64,000 nucleotides of DNA from Apteryx mantelli (GCF_036417845.1 NC_089979.1:120561415-120625414), one strand, 5' to 3'. Positions 37,227-46,013 are shown, counted from the stretch's first letter. Numbers and translations: made by a program. Notes: generated by a model not told the origin, from the letters alone.

Positions 37227-38300
37227 ATGCTGGAAAACTACACCACTGACTCAGACAGCTTTCTACTGACAACAGAATTTGACTACAGTGGTGCAACAGC
37301 ATGCACGAATATTGAAGAAAAGAACTTTGCAGCGAAATTTTTGCCGCCGCTTTACTCTTTGGTGGTGATATTCGGCCTCATGGGCAACATGCTCGTTGTC
37401 CTTATCCTGGTAAAATATAAGCGATTGAAGAGCATGACTGACATCTACCTGCTCAATTTGGCAATTTCTGATTTGCTGTTTATTTTTTCCCTCCCTTTTT
37501 GGGCTTATTATGCTGCCCAGGAGTGGATTTTTGGAGACGCACTCTGCAGAATTCTCTCAGGTGTCTACCTCCTTGGCTTCTACAGCGGGATCTTTTTCAT
37601 AATCCTGTTGACCATAGACAGGTATCTGGCCATAGTGCATGCAGTGTTTGCTTTAAAAGCCAGGACAGTTACCTATGGCATCCTCACCAGCACTGTCACT
37701 TGGGCTGTTGCTCTTTTTGCCTCTGTTCCAGGAGTAATATTTCACAAAAGTCAAAAGGAAAATTCACGTTATACATGCAGCCCTCATTATCCATCAGATC
37801 AGAGAAATGCATGGAAGCAGTTCTTGACTTTAAAGATGAACGTCGTGGGACTTATTGTTCCCATGCTCATTATGATCTGCAGCTACACACAAATTATAAA
37901 GACATTACTACAATGTAGGAATGAGAAAAAACATAAAGCAGTCAGGCTTATTTTTATCATCATGATAGTCTACTTTTTATTCTGGGCACCATACAACATC
38001 AGTATTCTCTTGCGTGATTTTCAAGTATCATTATCCCTCAGTACTTGTGAAATCAGTGGTCAACTGGCGAAAGCAATCCAAGTGACAGAAACAATTTCAA
38101 TGATCCACTGTTGTATCAACCCTGTGATCTATGCCTTCGCTGGAGAAAAGTTTAGGAAATATCTTCAACGCTTTTTCCGAAAGCACATTGCATCCCACTT
38201 CTCTAAATATTGCCCAGTTTTCTATGTTGACACAGCTGAACGGGCTAGCTCCACCTATACACAGTCCACTGGAGATCAAGAAGTTTCTGCTGCATTGTAA
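37227..38300 (+). CDS. CCR5: CCR5-like CC chemokine receptor (seven-transmembrane GPCR)
   Basis: 357 residues from the internal Met, identical to the first receptor up to residue 178. It therefore has the same N-terminus, first extracellular loop, TM1-4 and DRYLAIV motif. From residue 179 it has its own second half of extracellular loop 2, TM5-7, NPVIYAF motif and tail. Cys 184 and Cys 274 are kept, so both extracellular disulphides remain possible. The tail ends [20 protein letters not shown], very like the end of mammalian CCR5, with Ser/Thr sites for GPCR-kinase phosphorylation and arrestin binding. The third extracellular loop differs from its neighbour (RDFQVS against YTFQVS). By family it would be an inflammatory CC chemokine receptor coupling to Gi. 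No AATAAA occurs between its stop and the provirus 558 bp downstream. Confidence 0.88.
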   Translation: MLENYTTDSDSFLLTTEFDYSGATACTNIEEKNFAAKFLPPLYSLVVIFGLMGNMLVVLILVKYKRLKSMTDIYLLNLAISDLLFIFSLPFWAYYAAQEWIFGDALCRILSGVYLLGFYSGIFFIILLTIDRYLAIVHAVFALKARTVTYGILTSTVTWAVALFASVPGVIFHKSQKENSRYTCSPHYPSDQRNAWKQFLTLKMNVVGLIVPMLIMICSYTQIIKTLLQCRNEKKHKAVRLIFIIMIVYFLFWAPYNISILLRDFQVSLSLSTCEISGQLAKAIQVTETISMIHCCINPVIYAFAGEKFRKYLQRFFRKHIASHFSKYCPVFYVDTAERASSTYTQSTGDQEVSAAL

Positions 38301-38857
38301 ACTGTGTCTAGTAAAAAAGTGGAATTAACTTTTGTGAAATCCATTCTGTGAAGGAAGCCTGGGAATCTGTTCTCTATATGTTGTCTCTAAGGCGGCCACA
38401 GAAGGACATGGCATACGTCTACCAAACCTTGTATTTGCTCATTCATATGGGTATTTGTACATAAATGAAAAGGATGTATCAAATTAGCTAGCTGGATATG
38501 CAAATGTAGGATTCTTCAAGGAAAGAAGTATTCTCTTTTTTTTTGTGACTGTAAAAGCACAATTCTGTACTGAAGGGCCTAAAACTCCCAAAGACTGGAG
38601 GCTTTCTCTGTACACTAAGCTAGCAGGCTCATAAACAGAATTTTTGAAGTGACTTATTAGGTTAAAAATCGATACTGGTTCTTTGGAAACATCTCTTGAC
38701 TGTACCATACACAGGATTTCTCACTCATTTAAACTCAGTGTCAGTCTCACCCTTTACTAGCCTTATTGTGTACCTGTGCAGATAACGCCAAATTACCAAG
38801 GTCTGTGATATAGAATCTTTAGAAGGGATAAGGGAAAATTTTACACATTTAAAAGAG
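38301..38857 (+). other. 3' flank of the CCR5-like gene up to the provirus
   Basis: Probable 3' untranslated sequence. I found no canonical AATAAA or ATTAAA on the + strand in it; the closest is a non-canonical acataaatg near 38,460. It ends in the target-site copy aaagag (38,852-38,857). Confidence 0.5.
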
Positions 38858-39343
38858 TGTTGGGGCCCTTGCGGTACTTCAGAACAACAATCTATATGAA
38901 ATATAGATTGTGGAACTACACTGTTTAGGATTAGTTGCTTAGCACAACTTGCTTAGCATAAGTAGCTAAATTTGCTGAAGCCTTAGGCCTCAGACTGTAG
39001 CTGCTGCTATGTGCTTTGAAGTAGTTTACCAAGGACACTGGTGCAGCTGGGAATGATACATCCTGAGAAAGTACAGATAAACTAGCAGAAGCCAGTGGGA
39101 ACCAAGGTTAAGGGCTAGACAGCTTTGCTAAACAAGCAGCAAGGTACAAGGCATGACCGCTGTGTGCGTGATCGGTGCAATGATTGGCTACCTGTGACAT
39201 AATCTGTATGAACCACAAATCAAGGGCCAGAGCGCCGAATACTTGTACTTATAAAATAGGCAAATTGCTGAATAAAGATGGAATTGAACCTGCATTCTGT
39301 GAATGCGTATGATTCATTCCCGTCACTCCCGCGGACCGCGACA
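38858..39343 (+). repeat. 5' LTR of the young provirus
   Basis: 486 bp, TG...CA. In U3 there is a perfect 11-bp hairpin (38,887-38,911, loop gaa), a duplicated ttgcttagca element (38,935-38,944 and 38,949-38,958), an inverted CCAAT box (attgg near 39,183) and a TATA box tataaaat (39,250-39,257). AATAAA at 39,271-39,276 lies about 20 bp after the TATA box, and the remaining 67 bp hold the rest of R and U5. Confidence 0.93.
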
Positions 39344-39345
39344 TC

Positions 39346-39363
39346 TGGCGACCCCGACGTGAT
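39346..39363 (+). other. Primer-binding site, tRNA-Trp type
   Basis: TGGCGACCCCGACGTGAT begins two bases after the LTR end. It matches the tRNA-Trp primer site known from avian alpharetroviruses at 17 of 18 positions. Mammalian betaretroviruses mostly use tRNA-Lys, so this is an alpharetroviral trait in an element with betaretroviral gag-pro-pol. Confidence 0.8.
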
Positions 39364-39504
39364 ACTGCAGAGGAGAAGCTGGCTTTGCTAAGAGTTCGAG
39401 TAACGGGAGTGGATACCGCCCGGGAGGCTCGTGCCCGGGGAAAACGAGCCTGGCCGTCTGAAAGAAGACGGGAAAAGAAAAGTCGTAGCTACGCAACTCT
39501 TCTG

Positions 39505-39514
39505 ACCGGTGAGT
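39505..39514 (+). promoter_or_regulatory. Candidate major splice donor in the proviral leader
   Basis: ACCG followed by GTGAGT is a near-perfect splice donor 34 bp upstream of the gag ATG. A donor before gag would require env to have its own start codon. No acceptor was assigned with confidence. Confidence 0.5.
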
Positions 39515-39542
39515 CAGGCGCCCTTGTGAGGCGGCGGGCGGT

Positions 39543-41693
39543 ATGGGAAACGCTGTATCAGCGGTAGAAAAGGCCACGTTAGAAAAATTGTTACAAGTGG
39601 CAGCACAAACAGAGCGCCAGGTGGAGCGCCAGGCGCTGGTGGACTTGCTGTGGTGGGGAAGGCGGCGCGGTTTGTTACGGGAGTCCAGCCAGGTCTTTAG
39701 CGCGGTAACCTGGAAGAAGGTCGGGAAGGAACTGTGGGAATCCATCCAGAACGGAGAAAAAGAGGCCAGGCGTCTGGCCAAAATATATCGAGACGTGCGG
39801 CTCATGATCGAACAGCTGCACGGGGAGGCACAGGCGACTGCTGCCATACGGAGGGCGCTGCAAGTGGAGCCCTCTGCAGCGGCACTTTCGCCGGGGAGTG
39901 AGTGCGCGGAAGGAGCGGAGTGCGCGGTACCCGGAGCGGAGTGCGCGGTACCCGGAGCGGAGTGCGCGGTGCCTGTCTTTGATACACCATCCGCGGGGGG
40001 GCCCTCGGTGACAGATGAGCCCTCCCTGCCGTGTGCGGCACCTCTCTCTAAGCTAGAGCGGGAGGCTTGGGGGACTGGCACAGGATATGAGGACTTGCCA
40101 CCGTACAAGAAAGGGGACGTTGCTGATGCCTTTGCCGCCCCCCCGCAGCCGTCCGCTCCCCCTATGGAAGTGGATCCGGCCACTGTGCCTTTACCTGAGG
40201 AGAAAAGCGTTGATCTGACTGAATATTCAAAAAAAATGGAGGAACTGTTGGAGGAAATGAGGAGGTTGGATAGGGGGTCGAAAAAGGCGCATGTGAGGGA
40301 GGCGTATAAGAAGGCACATCAGGCTATTGTGGACGGCCTGAAGGCGGTTGAGGAACGGTTCTCCGGGGATCCTGCCGGCGGATCCCAGGAGAACCAAGAG
40401 ATCGCCCCCAGAGACTGGGTGATTACCAACGTACTCAAAGGGACGTGGTCCCTTGAGGAGGCGGAGCAACATCTGCAAGCCTGGAAAAAAACCCCTTTAA
40501 CACAGAAAGAGTATCGAATGATTTTGGACTGTTTACCGAGAGCACCGGAGAAAGCCCTGCCACCTAGGGACCCTGACTTTGACATGGCAAAAAGGTGGCG
40601 CGGGATCATTCAGAATGCTGAACTGGTTGGGGACATGCAGTTTTTCCCTATAGTAGCCCCGGTCGTGACCACGGGTCAGGGACAGACGAGGTGGGAGCCT
40701 CTGGATTGGCAAGTGGTAACAAAGCTGCAACAGCTGGTAATGCAGTACGGGATAAATAATCACCAAGTGCAAGCGCAGCTGAGAGCACTGGTAAAATATC
40801 AAAACCTGGTGCCGAGCGACATCCGCGCCCTTGCCGAACTGATTTTGGGGCCCACCTCTTTGCTGGTGTTTTTGAATAAGTGGCAGGAACTGCTTGGTCA
40901 ATGCCAATTATCTAATTTGGACTTACCGGCAGATGACCCGTTACGTATGACATCTTTGGACATGCTGATGGGCAACGGAGCTTTTAGAGACCCCGCTCGA
41001 CAGGCAGCACTGCATCCCCGAGTCCTGATGCAGTCGAAAAACGCTGCCTTAGAGGCATTCGCCGCACTGCCCCAAATAGGGAAAGCTAATCCGCCTTACC
41101 TGTCAATAAGGCAGGCGGAAGACCAACCGTTCCTGCAGTTCGTGGATAAACTTAAGGAAGCCGTTGATGCGGCCCCGAACGTGCCACAGGACATGAAAAC
41201 AATCATGGTTAAGGAGATCGCTACGCAGAACGCCAATCCAACCTGCACAAAACTGCTCGCCACCTTGCCTCCAGGAGCGACTTTGCTCCAAATGGTGGAA
41301 ATTTGCTCCCGAGCACCCATGGAGCTAGAAAAACAAAAAGCGAAGATCCATGCTACTGCATTAGCTGTAGCTATGAAACAGGGCCCTACACAAGGAGGGG
41401 GCGGCCGCAAAACAGAGAACTGCTACATCTGCGGACAACCTGGGCACTGGAAGAAACATTGCCCCCTCAGACGACTGGCTAAAGACAACCGTATCTGCCA
41501 GTGTTGTGACAAGTTTGGGCATCGGACAAGTGAGTGCCGGTCAAAATGCAAGAAAAGCGGCACCCCGTTGTCGGGAAACTGGAACAGCCGCGCCTGGGAC
41601 GCGGCGAAGAAATATCCCATGGTTGCCTCTTCGAACACCATGCAGCCACAAGAGGGAGCGCCGGAATCGATCTGGCCCTGGCAGAATCAGTAA
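39543..41693 (+). CDS. gag: Proviral Gag polyprotein (intact frame)
   Basis: 716 codons from ATG, uninterrupted. MGNAVS at the N-terminus is a myristoylation signal for membrane targeting of matrix. Residues 124-144 hold three tandem copies of a seven-residue unit (GAECAVP) encoded by a perfect-to-near-perfect 21-bp repeat. PSAP at 203-206 is a late-domain type motif that recruits ESCRT-I for budding. Capsid begins at about 369 and includes a major homology region near 522-541. Nucleocapsid has two zinc knuckles: C627-C630-H635-C640 and C652-C655-H660-C665, both CX2CX4HX4C. Near the 3' end GGGAAAC (41,573-41,579) lies in the Gag frame as G GGA AAC, a -1 frameshift site into pro. It would assemble particles in the cytoplasm or at the plasma membrane if expressed. 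Confidence 0.93.
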   Translation: MGNAVSAVEKATLEKLLQVAAQTERQVERQALVDLLWWGRRRGLLRESSQVFSAVTWKKVGKELWESIQNGEKEARRLAKIYRDVRLMIEQLHGEAQATAAIRRALQVEPSAAALSPGSECAEGAECAVPGAECAVPGAECAVPVFDTPSAGGPSVTDEPSLPCAAPLSKLEREAWGTGTGYEDLPPYKKGDVADAFAAPPQPSAPPMEVDPATVPLPEEKSVDLTEYSKKMEELLEEMRRLDRGSKKAHVREAYKKAHQAIVDGLKAVEERFSGDPAGGSQENQEIAPRDWVITNVLKGTWSLEEAEQHLQAWKKTPLTQKEYRMILDCLPRAPEKALPPRDPDFDMAKRWRGIIQNAELVGDMQFFPIVAPVVTTGQGQTRWEPLDWQVVTKLQQLVMQYGINNHQVQAQLRALVKYQNLVPSDIRALAELILGPTSLLVFLNKWQELLGQCQLSNLDLPADDPLRMTSLDMLMGNGAFRDPARQAALHPRVLMQSKNAALEAFAALPQIGKANPPYLSIRQAEDQPFLQFVDKLKEAVDAAPNVPQDMKTIMVKEIATQNANPTCTKLLATLPPGATLLQMVEICSRAPMELEKQKAKIHATALAVAMKQGPTQGGGGRKTENCYICGQPGHWKKHCPLRRLAKDNRICQCCDKFGHRTSECRSKCKKSGTPLSGNWNSRAWDAAKKYPMVASSNTMQPQEGAPESIWPWQNQ
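39912..39974 (+). repeat. 21-bp tandem repeat, three copies, inside gag
   Basis: Units at 39,912-39,932, 39,933-39,953 and 39,954-39,974. The first two are identical and the third differs in its last four bases. The period is a multiple of three, so length changes keep the Gag frame. A degenerate partial unit precedes it. Confidence 0.9.
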
Positions 41694-42343
41694 GCATTAC
41701 CACTGAGCAGGTCCACTTGGTAAATTCAGACGTTTGTGGCCCCTTGGGGGGGGGGCTGTCGGCCTTACTGATAGGACGATCATCTGCCTCTAGACAGGGA
41801 ATTTTTGTTCTCCCTGGATGCATCGACGCCGACTACCGTGGACCTATAAAAATCATGCTGAAGGTCTTCTGTCCCCCAGTTACAATACCAGCAAAAAGCA
41901 AAATTGCCCAATTGATCCCTTTCAAGTCTGCGGTCCCCCTGGCCAGCGGAGATGATAGAAGAGGAGGTTTCGGCTCTACGGGGACGCCCCTGGCCTTGTT
42001 CTCGACTGCTGTGTCCTCGACTAGACCCACTCGAAAGGTCATCATTACCTCTCCAGACGGAATGAATCACCTAAAAGCCGAGATGATGATGGATACCGGT
42101 TCCGACGTCACCATAGTACCTCACGACTCCTGGCCTGCCGCTTGGGCGCTAGTGGATAGCACCACTGCAGTACAGGGGATTGGTGGTTCAGCCCCCACCT
42201 GGAGAAGTGCGAGACCCGTGAAGATCTGCGACGAAGAAGGTCATTTGGGCGTGGTAACACCATACGTAATGAATACCCCTCTCTGGATCTTAGGCCGGGA
42301 CCTTCTGTCTCAGTGGGGCCTAGTTCTCTCGTGCCCTTTTTAG
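41534..42343 (+). CDS. pro: Proviral Pro: dUTPase plus aspartic protease (intact -1 frame)
   Basis: The frame overlaps the end of gag and is reached by -1 slippage; its first codon here is GTG, so it is not an independent start. Residue numbers count from there. All five trimeric-dUTPase motifs are visible: GSAGIDL (41-47), GRSS (81-84), GCIDADYRG (95-103), KIAQLI (123-128) and RRGGFGSTG (142-150). They would hydrolyse dUTP to keep uracil out of viral DNA. The protease follows with DTGSD (187-191), a Gly-rich flap GIGG (216-219) and LGRDLLSQ (253-260). A dUTPase between nucleocapsid and protease is the betaretroviral arrangement. The frame ends at TAG (42,341-42,343), preceded by CCCTTTT (42,334-42,340), the second -1 slippery site, into pol. 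Confidence 0.92.
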   Translation: MPVKMQEKRHPVVGKLEQPRLGRGEEISHGCLFEHHAATRGSAGIDLALAESVSITTEQVHLVNSDVCGPLGGGLSALLIGRSSASRQGIFVLPGCIDADYRGPIKIMLKVFCPPVTIPAKSKIAQLIPFKSAVPLASGDDRRGGFGSTGTPLALFSTAVSSTRPTRKVIITSPDGMNHLKAEMMMDTGSDVTIVPHDSWPAAWALVDSTTAVQGIGGSAPTWRSARPVKICDEEGHLGVVTPYVMNTPLWILGRDLLSQWGLVLSCPF

Positions 42344-44004
42344 TAATGGCCGCTGCTGACACTTCTCCGCCCACGCTGAAAATTACATGGAAAACTGACG
42401 AACCAGTGTGGGTCGAGCAGTGGCCGCTGCAAAAGGAGAAGCTAAGGGAACTTAACAAATTGGTAGAACAGCAGCTACAATTGGGACATATTCAGCCTTC
42501 AACCAGCCCATGGAACACACCTATCTTTACCATACAGAAAAGGTCAGGAAAATGGAGACTGCTACACGATCTGCGAGCTGTGAACGCAACAATGGAAGAT
42601 ATGGGAGCGTTACAACCAGGACTGCCATCACCTACCATGCTCCCGCGGGAATGGAGTCTGCTAGTAATTGATCTGAAAGACTGTTTCTTTAGTATCCCCT
42701 TACATCTGGAGGACTCCAAACGCTTTGCATTCTCAGTGCCAACGATAAATCGATCTGGCCCTTTGAGACGCTATCAGTGGGTCGTTCTACCCCAAGGTAT
42801 GAAAAACTCCCCCACGATATGTCAATGGTATGTAGACCGAGCCTTAGAACCCTGGAGGCAGAGACATCCCGAGGCTATAGTATACCACTACATGGACGAC
42901 ATATTAGTCGCAACAGAAACCCCGCTGCTAGAAGAGAGTCAACGGGAATTGAGTCAACAACTCCAGGCCTGGGGTCTTACCATCGCCCCTGAGAAGATCC
43001 AGCAACACGCACCGTGGAACTATCTTGGTATGGTCATAACCGAGACCCGAGTCTACCCAATGAAAACCTCGATCACGCGGAAGATTGCAACAGTGAACGA
43101 TGTACAGAAACTTCTTGGGGACATTCAGTGGATCCGTACTTACTGCGGCATTACCAATGAGGAAATTCAACCGCTGGTGAATTTACTTAAGAATAGCAAG
43201 AACCCCGGAGAAGCAAGAATGTTGTCTCCTCCAGTGCAGGAAGTCATGGCTAACATCGAGAGGAAGCTTGGAAATGTACAAGCCTATCGCTATGACCCCA
43301 TGAAACCCATTGACATAGTGTGCTACAATAAACAACAGGAGGTGGTTGGCATAATTGGTCAAACAAACGAGACAAATCAGCTCACGATCCTGGAGTGGGT
43401 GTTTTCGCCAGTCCGGCCACGCACAGTGATTATGCCCAGGAAAGATGCTGTGGGAGAACTGTTACTAAAAACAAGACAGCGCGTCCGCATCATATCAGGG
43501 AAGGAGCCCTCACGCATCATTCTGCCCCTGGTTTCTTTGGATCTCGTATCCGAATGGGCCCAACAGAGCATTTCATTCGCCCTGGCGACGTGTGGGGTTC
43601 CCCTCGACAATCATTATCCAAAGCACCCACTGCTGCACACGCAATTGATGCTTGAAGAAAGGAAGGTAATGGCAGATGGCCCCATCCACAACGCGAAGTC
43701 CGTCTTTACGGACGCTAGCGGCAAAACAAAGAAGTACGGATACGAATACGTGAATGTACGAGGAGAATGGGCTCGAAAGATCATGCAAGGTGCCCCCGAG
43801 CACTCCGTGCAAATTTTAGAACTCATGGCAGCTGTACTTGCGTTGAAGGACTTTGCAGAAGAACCTCTTAATCTTATAGTTGATTTACTATATGTGGCGG
43901 GTGTGTTACAACGACTACACTCTGCTCTTATTGGGCAGACCGCTAACCCCAAGATTCAGGCGTTGTTGATACAAGCAAGCGGCCATTTAAATTCTCGCGT
44001 TTAG
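42313..44004 (+). CDS. pol: Proviral Pol, reverse transcriptase and RNase H part, ending at an in-frame TAG
   Basis: The frame is reached from pro by a second -1 shift; the first codon here (GTG) is not a start. RT shows SPWNTPIF (65-72), the first catalytic Asp in VIDLKDCFF (118-126), LPQGMKNSP (159-167) and the YMDD active site (193-196). RNase H follows with FTDAS near 43,707, a Glu in ILELMAA near 43,818 and an Asp in VDLLYVAG near 43,880, where families normally show D-S-x-Y. A TAG at 44,002-44,004 interrupts the RNase H C-terminal region. The same frame then continues with the usual HTHVRSHSGLPG block and integrase, so this is a single nonsense lesion and not the normal end. Confidence 0.9.
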   Translation: MGPSSLVPFLVMAAADTSPPTLKITWKTDEPVWVEQWPLQKEKLRELNKLVEQQLQLGHIQPSTSPWNTPIFTIQKRSGKWRLLHDLRAVNATMEDMGALQPGLPSPTMLPREWSLLVIDLKDCFFSIPLHLEDSKRFAFSVPTINRSGPLRRYQWVVLPQGMKNSPTICQWYVDRALEPWRQRHPEAIVYHYMDDILVATETPLLEESQRELSQQLQAWGLTIAPEKIQQHAPWNYLGMVITETRVYPMKTSITRKIATVNDVQKLLGDIQWIRTYCGITNEEIQPLVNLLKNSKNPGEARMLSPPVQEVMANIERKLGNVQAYRYDPMKPIDIVCYNKQQEVVGIIGQTNETNQLTILEWVFSPVRPRTVIMPRKDAVGELLLKTRQRVRIISGKEPSRIILPLVSLDLVSEWAQQSISFALATCGVPLDNHYPKHPLLHTQLMLEERKVMADGPIHNAKSVFTDASGKTKKYGYEYVNVRGEWARKIMQGAPEHSVQILELMAAVLALKDFAEEPLNLIVDLLYVAGVLQRLHSALIGQTANPKIQALLIQASGHLNSRV

Positions 44005-44988
44005 CCATTCTGGTGCACACACGTCCGTAGTCATTCGGGACTGCCGGGAATATTGGCGGAGGGCAACCAGCGCATAGATGCCCAAGTCTCAGCCGCCGGT
44101 GAAGAAAAAACTAGGTTACAGCTGGCGCAACGATCTCATGCGTTTTTTCACCAGTCAGCTAGATCTTTGCAAAAGGAGTTCAACTTATCCCGGGCAGAAA
44201 GCAGGGCCGTAGTGGCCGCGTGCCCCGACTGTGCACACATTCCTCCGCTGCAGGATACAGGGACAAACCCACGCGGGTTAGAACCTCGCCAGTTATGGCA
44301 GACCGATGTCACAGAAGTCCCTGCCTTTGGGCGACTGCACTTTGTCCATGTATCAGTCGATACATTCAGTAAAATGACCTGGGCCACTGCCGCAACCTCC
44401 ACACGCTTCACTGCCTGCCGCCTGCATTGGCTGCAAGCCTTTGCCGCGCTGGGGAAGCCGGCTCAGATAAAAACCGACAATGGACCTGCCTATACGAGCG
44501 CCGCGTGCGCTGAGTTTATGAGAGCTTGGGACATTACACATTCCACGGGGGTCCCCTATAATTCCACTGGCCAGGCCATAGTGGAGCGCCGTCATCAGGA
44601 TTTAAAACGCCTTTTTGCTATTTTGAAAAAGGAGGGGGAGGTATCTCTCCCCGTCCATGACATCGTAGCAAAAAGCTGTTATGTGTTAAATTGGCGCAAC
44701 CTCATTGAAATAGACCAAGGGGAGTTGATCAGCCCAGGGGCACGCCATGCACAGACTACGAGACCTATTAAGACGCTCGTGTCCCGATGGGTACCACAAA
44801 CACATTCATGGCAGGGGCCTGTGGAATTACTCACTTGGGGCCGAGGGTATGCTTGTGTCATTGCAGGTACTGGTACGGAGTGGATACCCGCGAAGTGGGT
44901 TCGACCGTGGTTGAAGAAGAGTAACGTTGGACCTGCGGATGACTGCCCACTGGAAACAGCCCGTGAGTCAGCTACTACCTGCGCTTGA
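44005..44988 (+). pseudogene. pol: Proviral Pol, end of RNase H and complete integrase, downstream of the stop
   Basis: Same frame as the RT part, separated only by the TAG. The first 16 codons complete the RNase H domain. Integrase then has an HX3H...CX2C zinc module (HAFFH and CPDC). The catalytic core Asp in WQTDVTEVP, Asp in IKTDNGPAYTS and Glu in GQAIVERRHQ make the DDE triad that joins viral DNA to the host genome. A C-terminal WQGPVELLTWGRG-type SH3-like region follows. Apart from the upstream stop it looks complete. It ends where the env region begins. Confidence 0.88.
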
Positions 44989-45178
44989 AGACCAGCGGCA
45001 GGAACTGGAAGCTCTTGACAGAGGACGAAAACAAAGCACCAGCCTCACCCGGAACGAACGGGATTGTGATTGTGAGCGTGCTGCAATGACTGGGCACGAA
45101 CAAAAGAGTGTTGGGGGGGTTGGTGGAAGAGCGGTCATCAAAATGGGTAACCTTGAATTCCGCCTTAAGCAGCGGTGA
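44939..45178 (+). pseudogene. env: Possible env leader remnant
   Basis: An ATG frame overlapping the end of integrase, charged and hydrophilic, ending at TGA. Its location fits an env leader. It does not continue in frame into the Env segment starting near 45,090; the two frames meet around a run of seven G (45,113-45,119). Loss of surface-subunit sequence or a homopolymer indel could separate them. The assignment is positional only. Confidence 0.35.
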
Positions 45179-46013
45179 CGTGCATGGCCAGGTGTATACG
45201 AACTGCAACGCAACAAGCCACATAACAGCGAAAGCACTGCCGCCTGGTATATTTCTGATATGCGGGGATAGGGCCTGGAACGGCGTGCCACACATCCTGC
45301 GTGGAGGCCCATGCTACCTGGGGAGATTGAGTTTGTTCCACCCCAATCTCACCCAACTGCAGAACTTGGTCTTGATGAAGCGCGGGCGGGGCAGAAGGAG
45401 TGTGCATGAGCTAGAGTGCAAGGACATTGGCGATCCCGTATTTTGGTCAGGCTTCCGGCAGCTGGCGACTGCTACGCTACTGCCGGGAGCCGCTGGGCTT
45501 AAGGCGATGAAATTGGCGGAGCAATTGGCTTGTTGGACCAAAAATGAGTTAACTATTACATCACGAGTACTAGATGAGATGTCTCAGGATGCGCTGAGCA
45601 TAAACCACGCTGTGTTACAAAATAGGGCCGCTATAGATTTCTTGCTCTTAGCTCATGGACATGGGTGTGACGAATTTGAGGGGATGTGTTGTCTCAATCT
45701 TACCGACCATTCGCAATCAATCCACGCACGTATACGAAACATTCAGAATGGGCTATATAAGCTGAAGCAGGAGAATGGCCTTGGGATTGACGGGTGGCTT
45801 CGGGGGCTGGGGATCGGGCCCTGGTTGGCAGCAGGATTAAAACAACTGATTACCATAGGTATCGTGGGTATGTTCCTATTGATTTGTGGGCCTTGTATAC
45901 TACAATGTATCCTAGCTCGGGTACAGAAAATGGTTGATCTATTATTTGAAAGAAGAGGGGGAAGTGTTGGGGCCCTTGCGGTACTTCAGAACAACAATCT
46001 ATATGAAATATAG
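45090..46013 (+). pseudogene. env: Proviral env: C-terminal surface fragment and full transmembrane subunit, alpharetrovirus-like
   Basis: Open from 45,090 without an ATG at its 5' end. Residue numbers count from 45,108 (GTG). About 97 residues remain of the surface subunit, ending in the furin-type RGRR (94-97). TM then has a predicted fusion-peptide region, a long heptad region, LQNRAAIDF (170-178) and the CX6CC motif (C187, C194, C195) that links TM to the surface subunit. A membrane span lies at about 243-268. NCNATS, NLTQ and NLTD are glycosylation sites. The LQNRAAIDF/CX6CC region looks closer to avian alpharetrovirus TM than to betaretroviral TM. Most surface sequence, including any receptor-binding part, is missing, so it cannot mediate entry. 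The last residues are read from the 3' LTR. Confidence 0.8.
45950..45964 (+). other. Polypurine tract
   Basis: An uninterrupted purine stretch (aagaagagggggaag type) directly abutting the 3' LTR at 45,965. It would prime plus-strand DNA synthesis. Its intactness fits a young element. Confidence 0.85.

Larger units (their letters stand above)
36226..37760. repeat. Identical 1,535-bp tract shared by the two receptor genes, copy 2
   Basis: Counterpart of 15,806-17,340, with no difference seen across exon, intron and the first 178 codons. The direction of transfer cannot be decided from these two copies alone. Confidence 0.88.
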
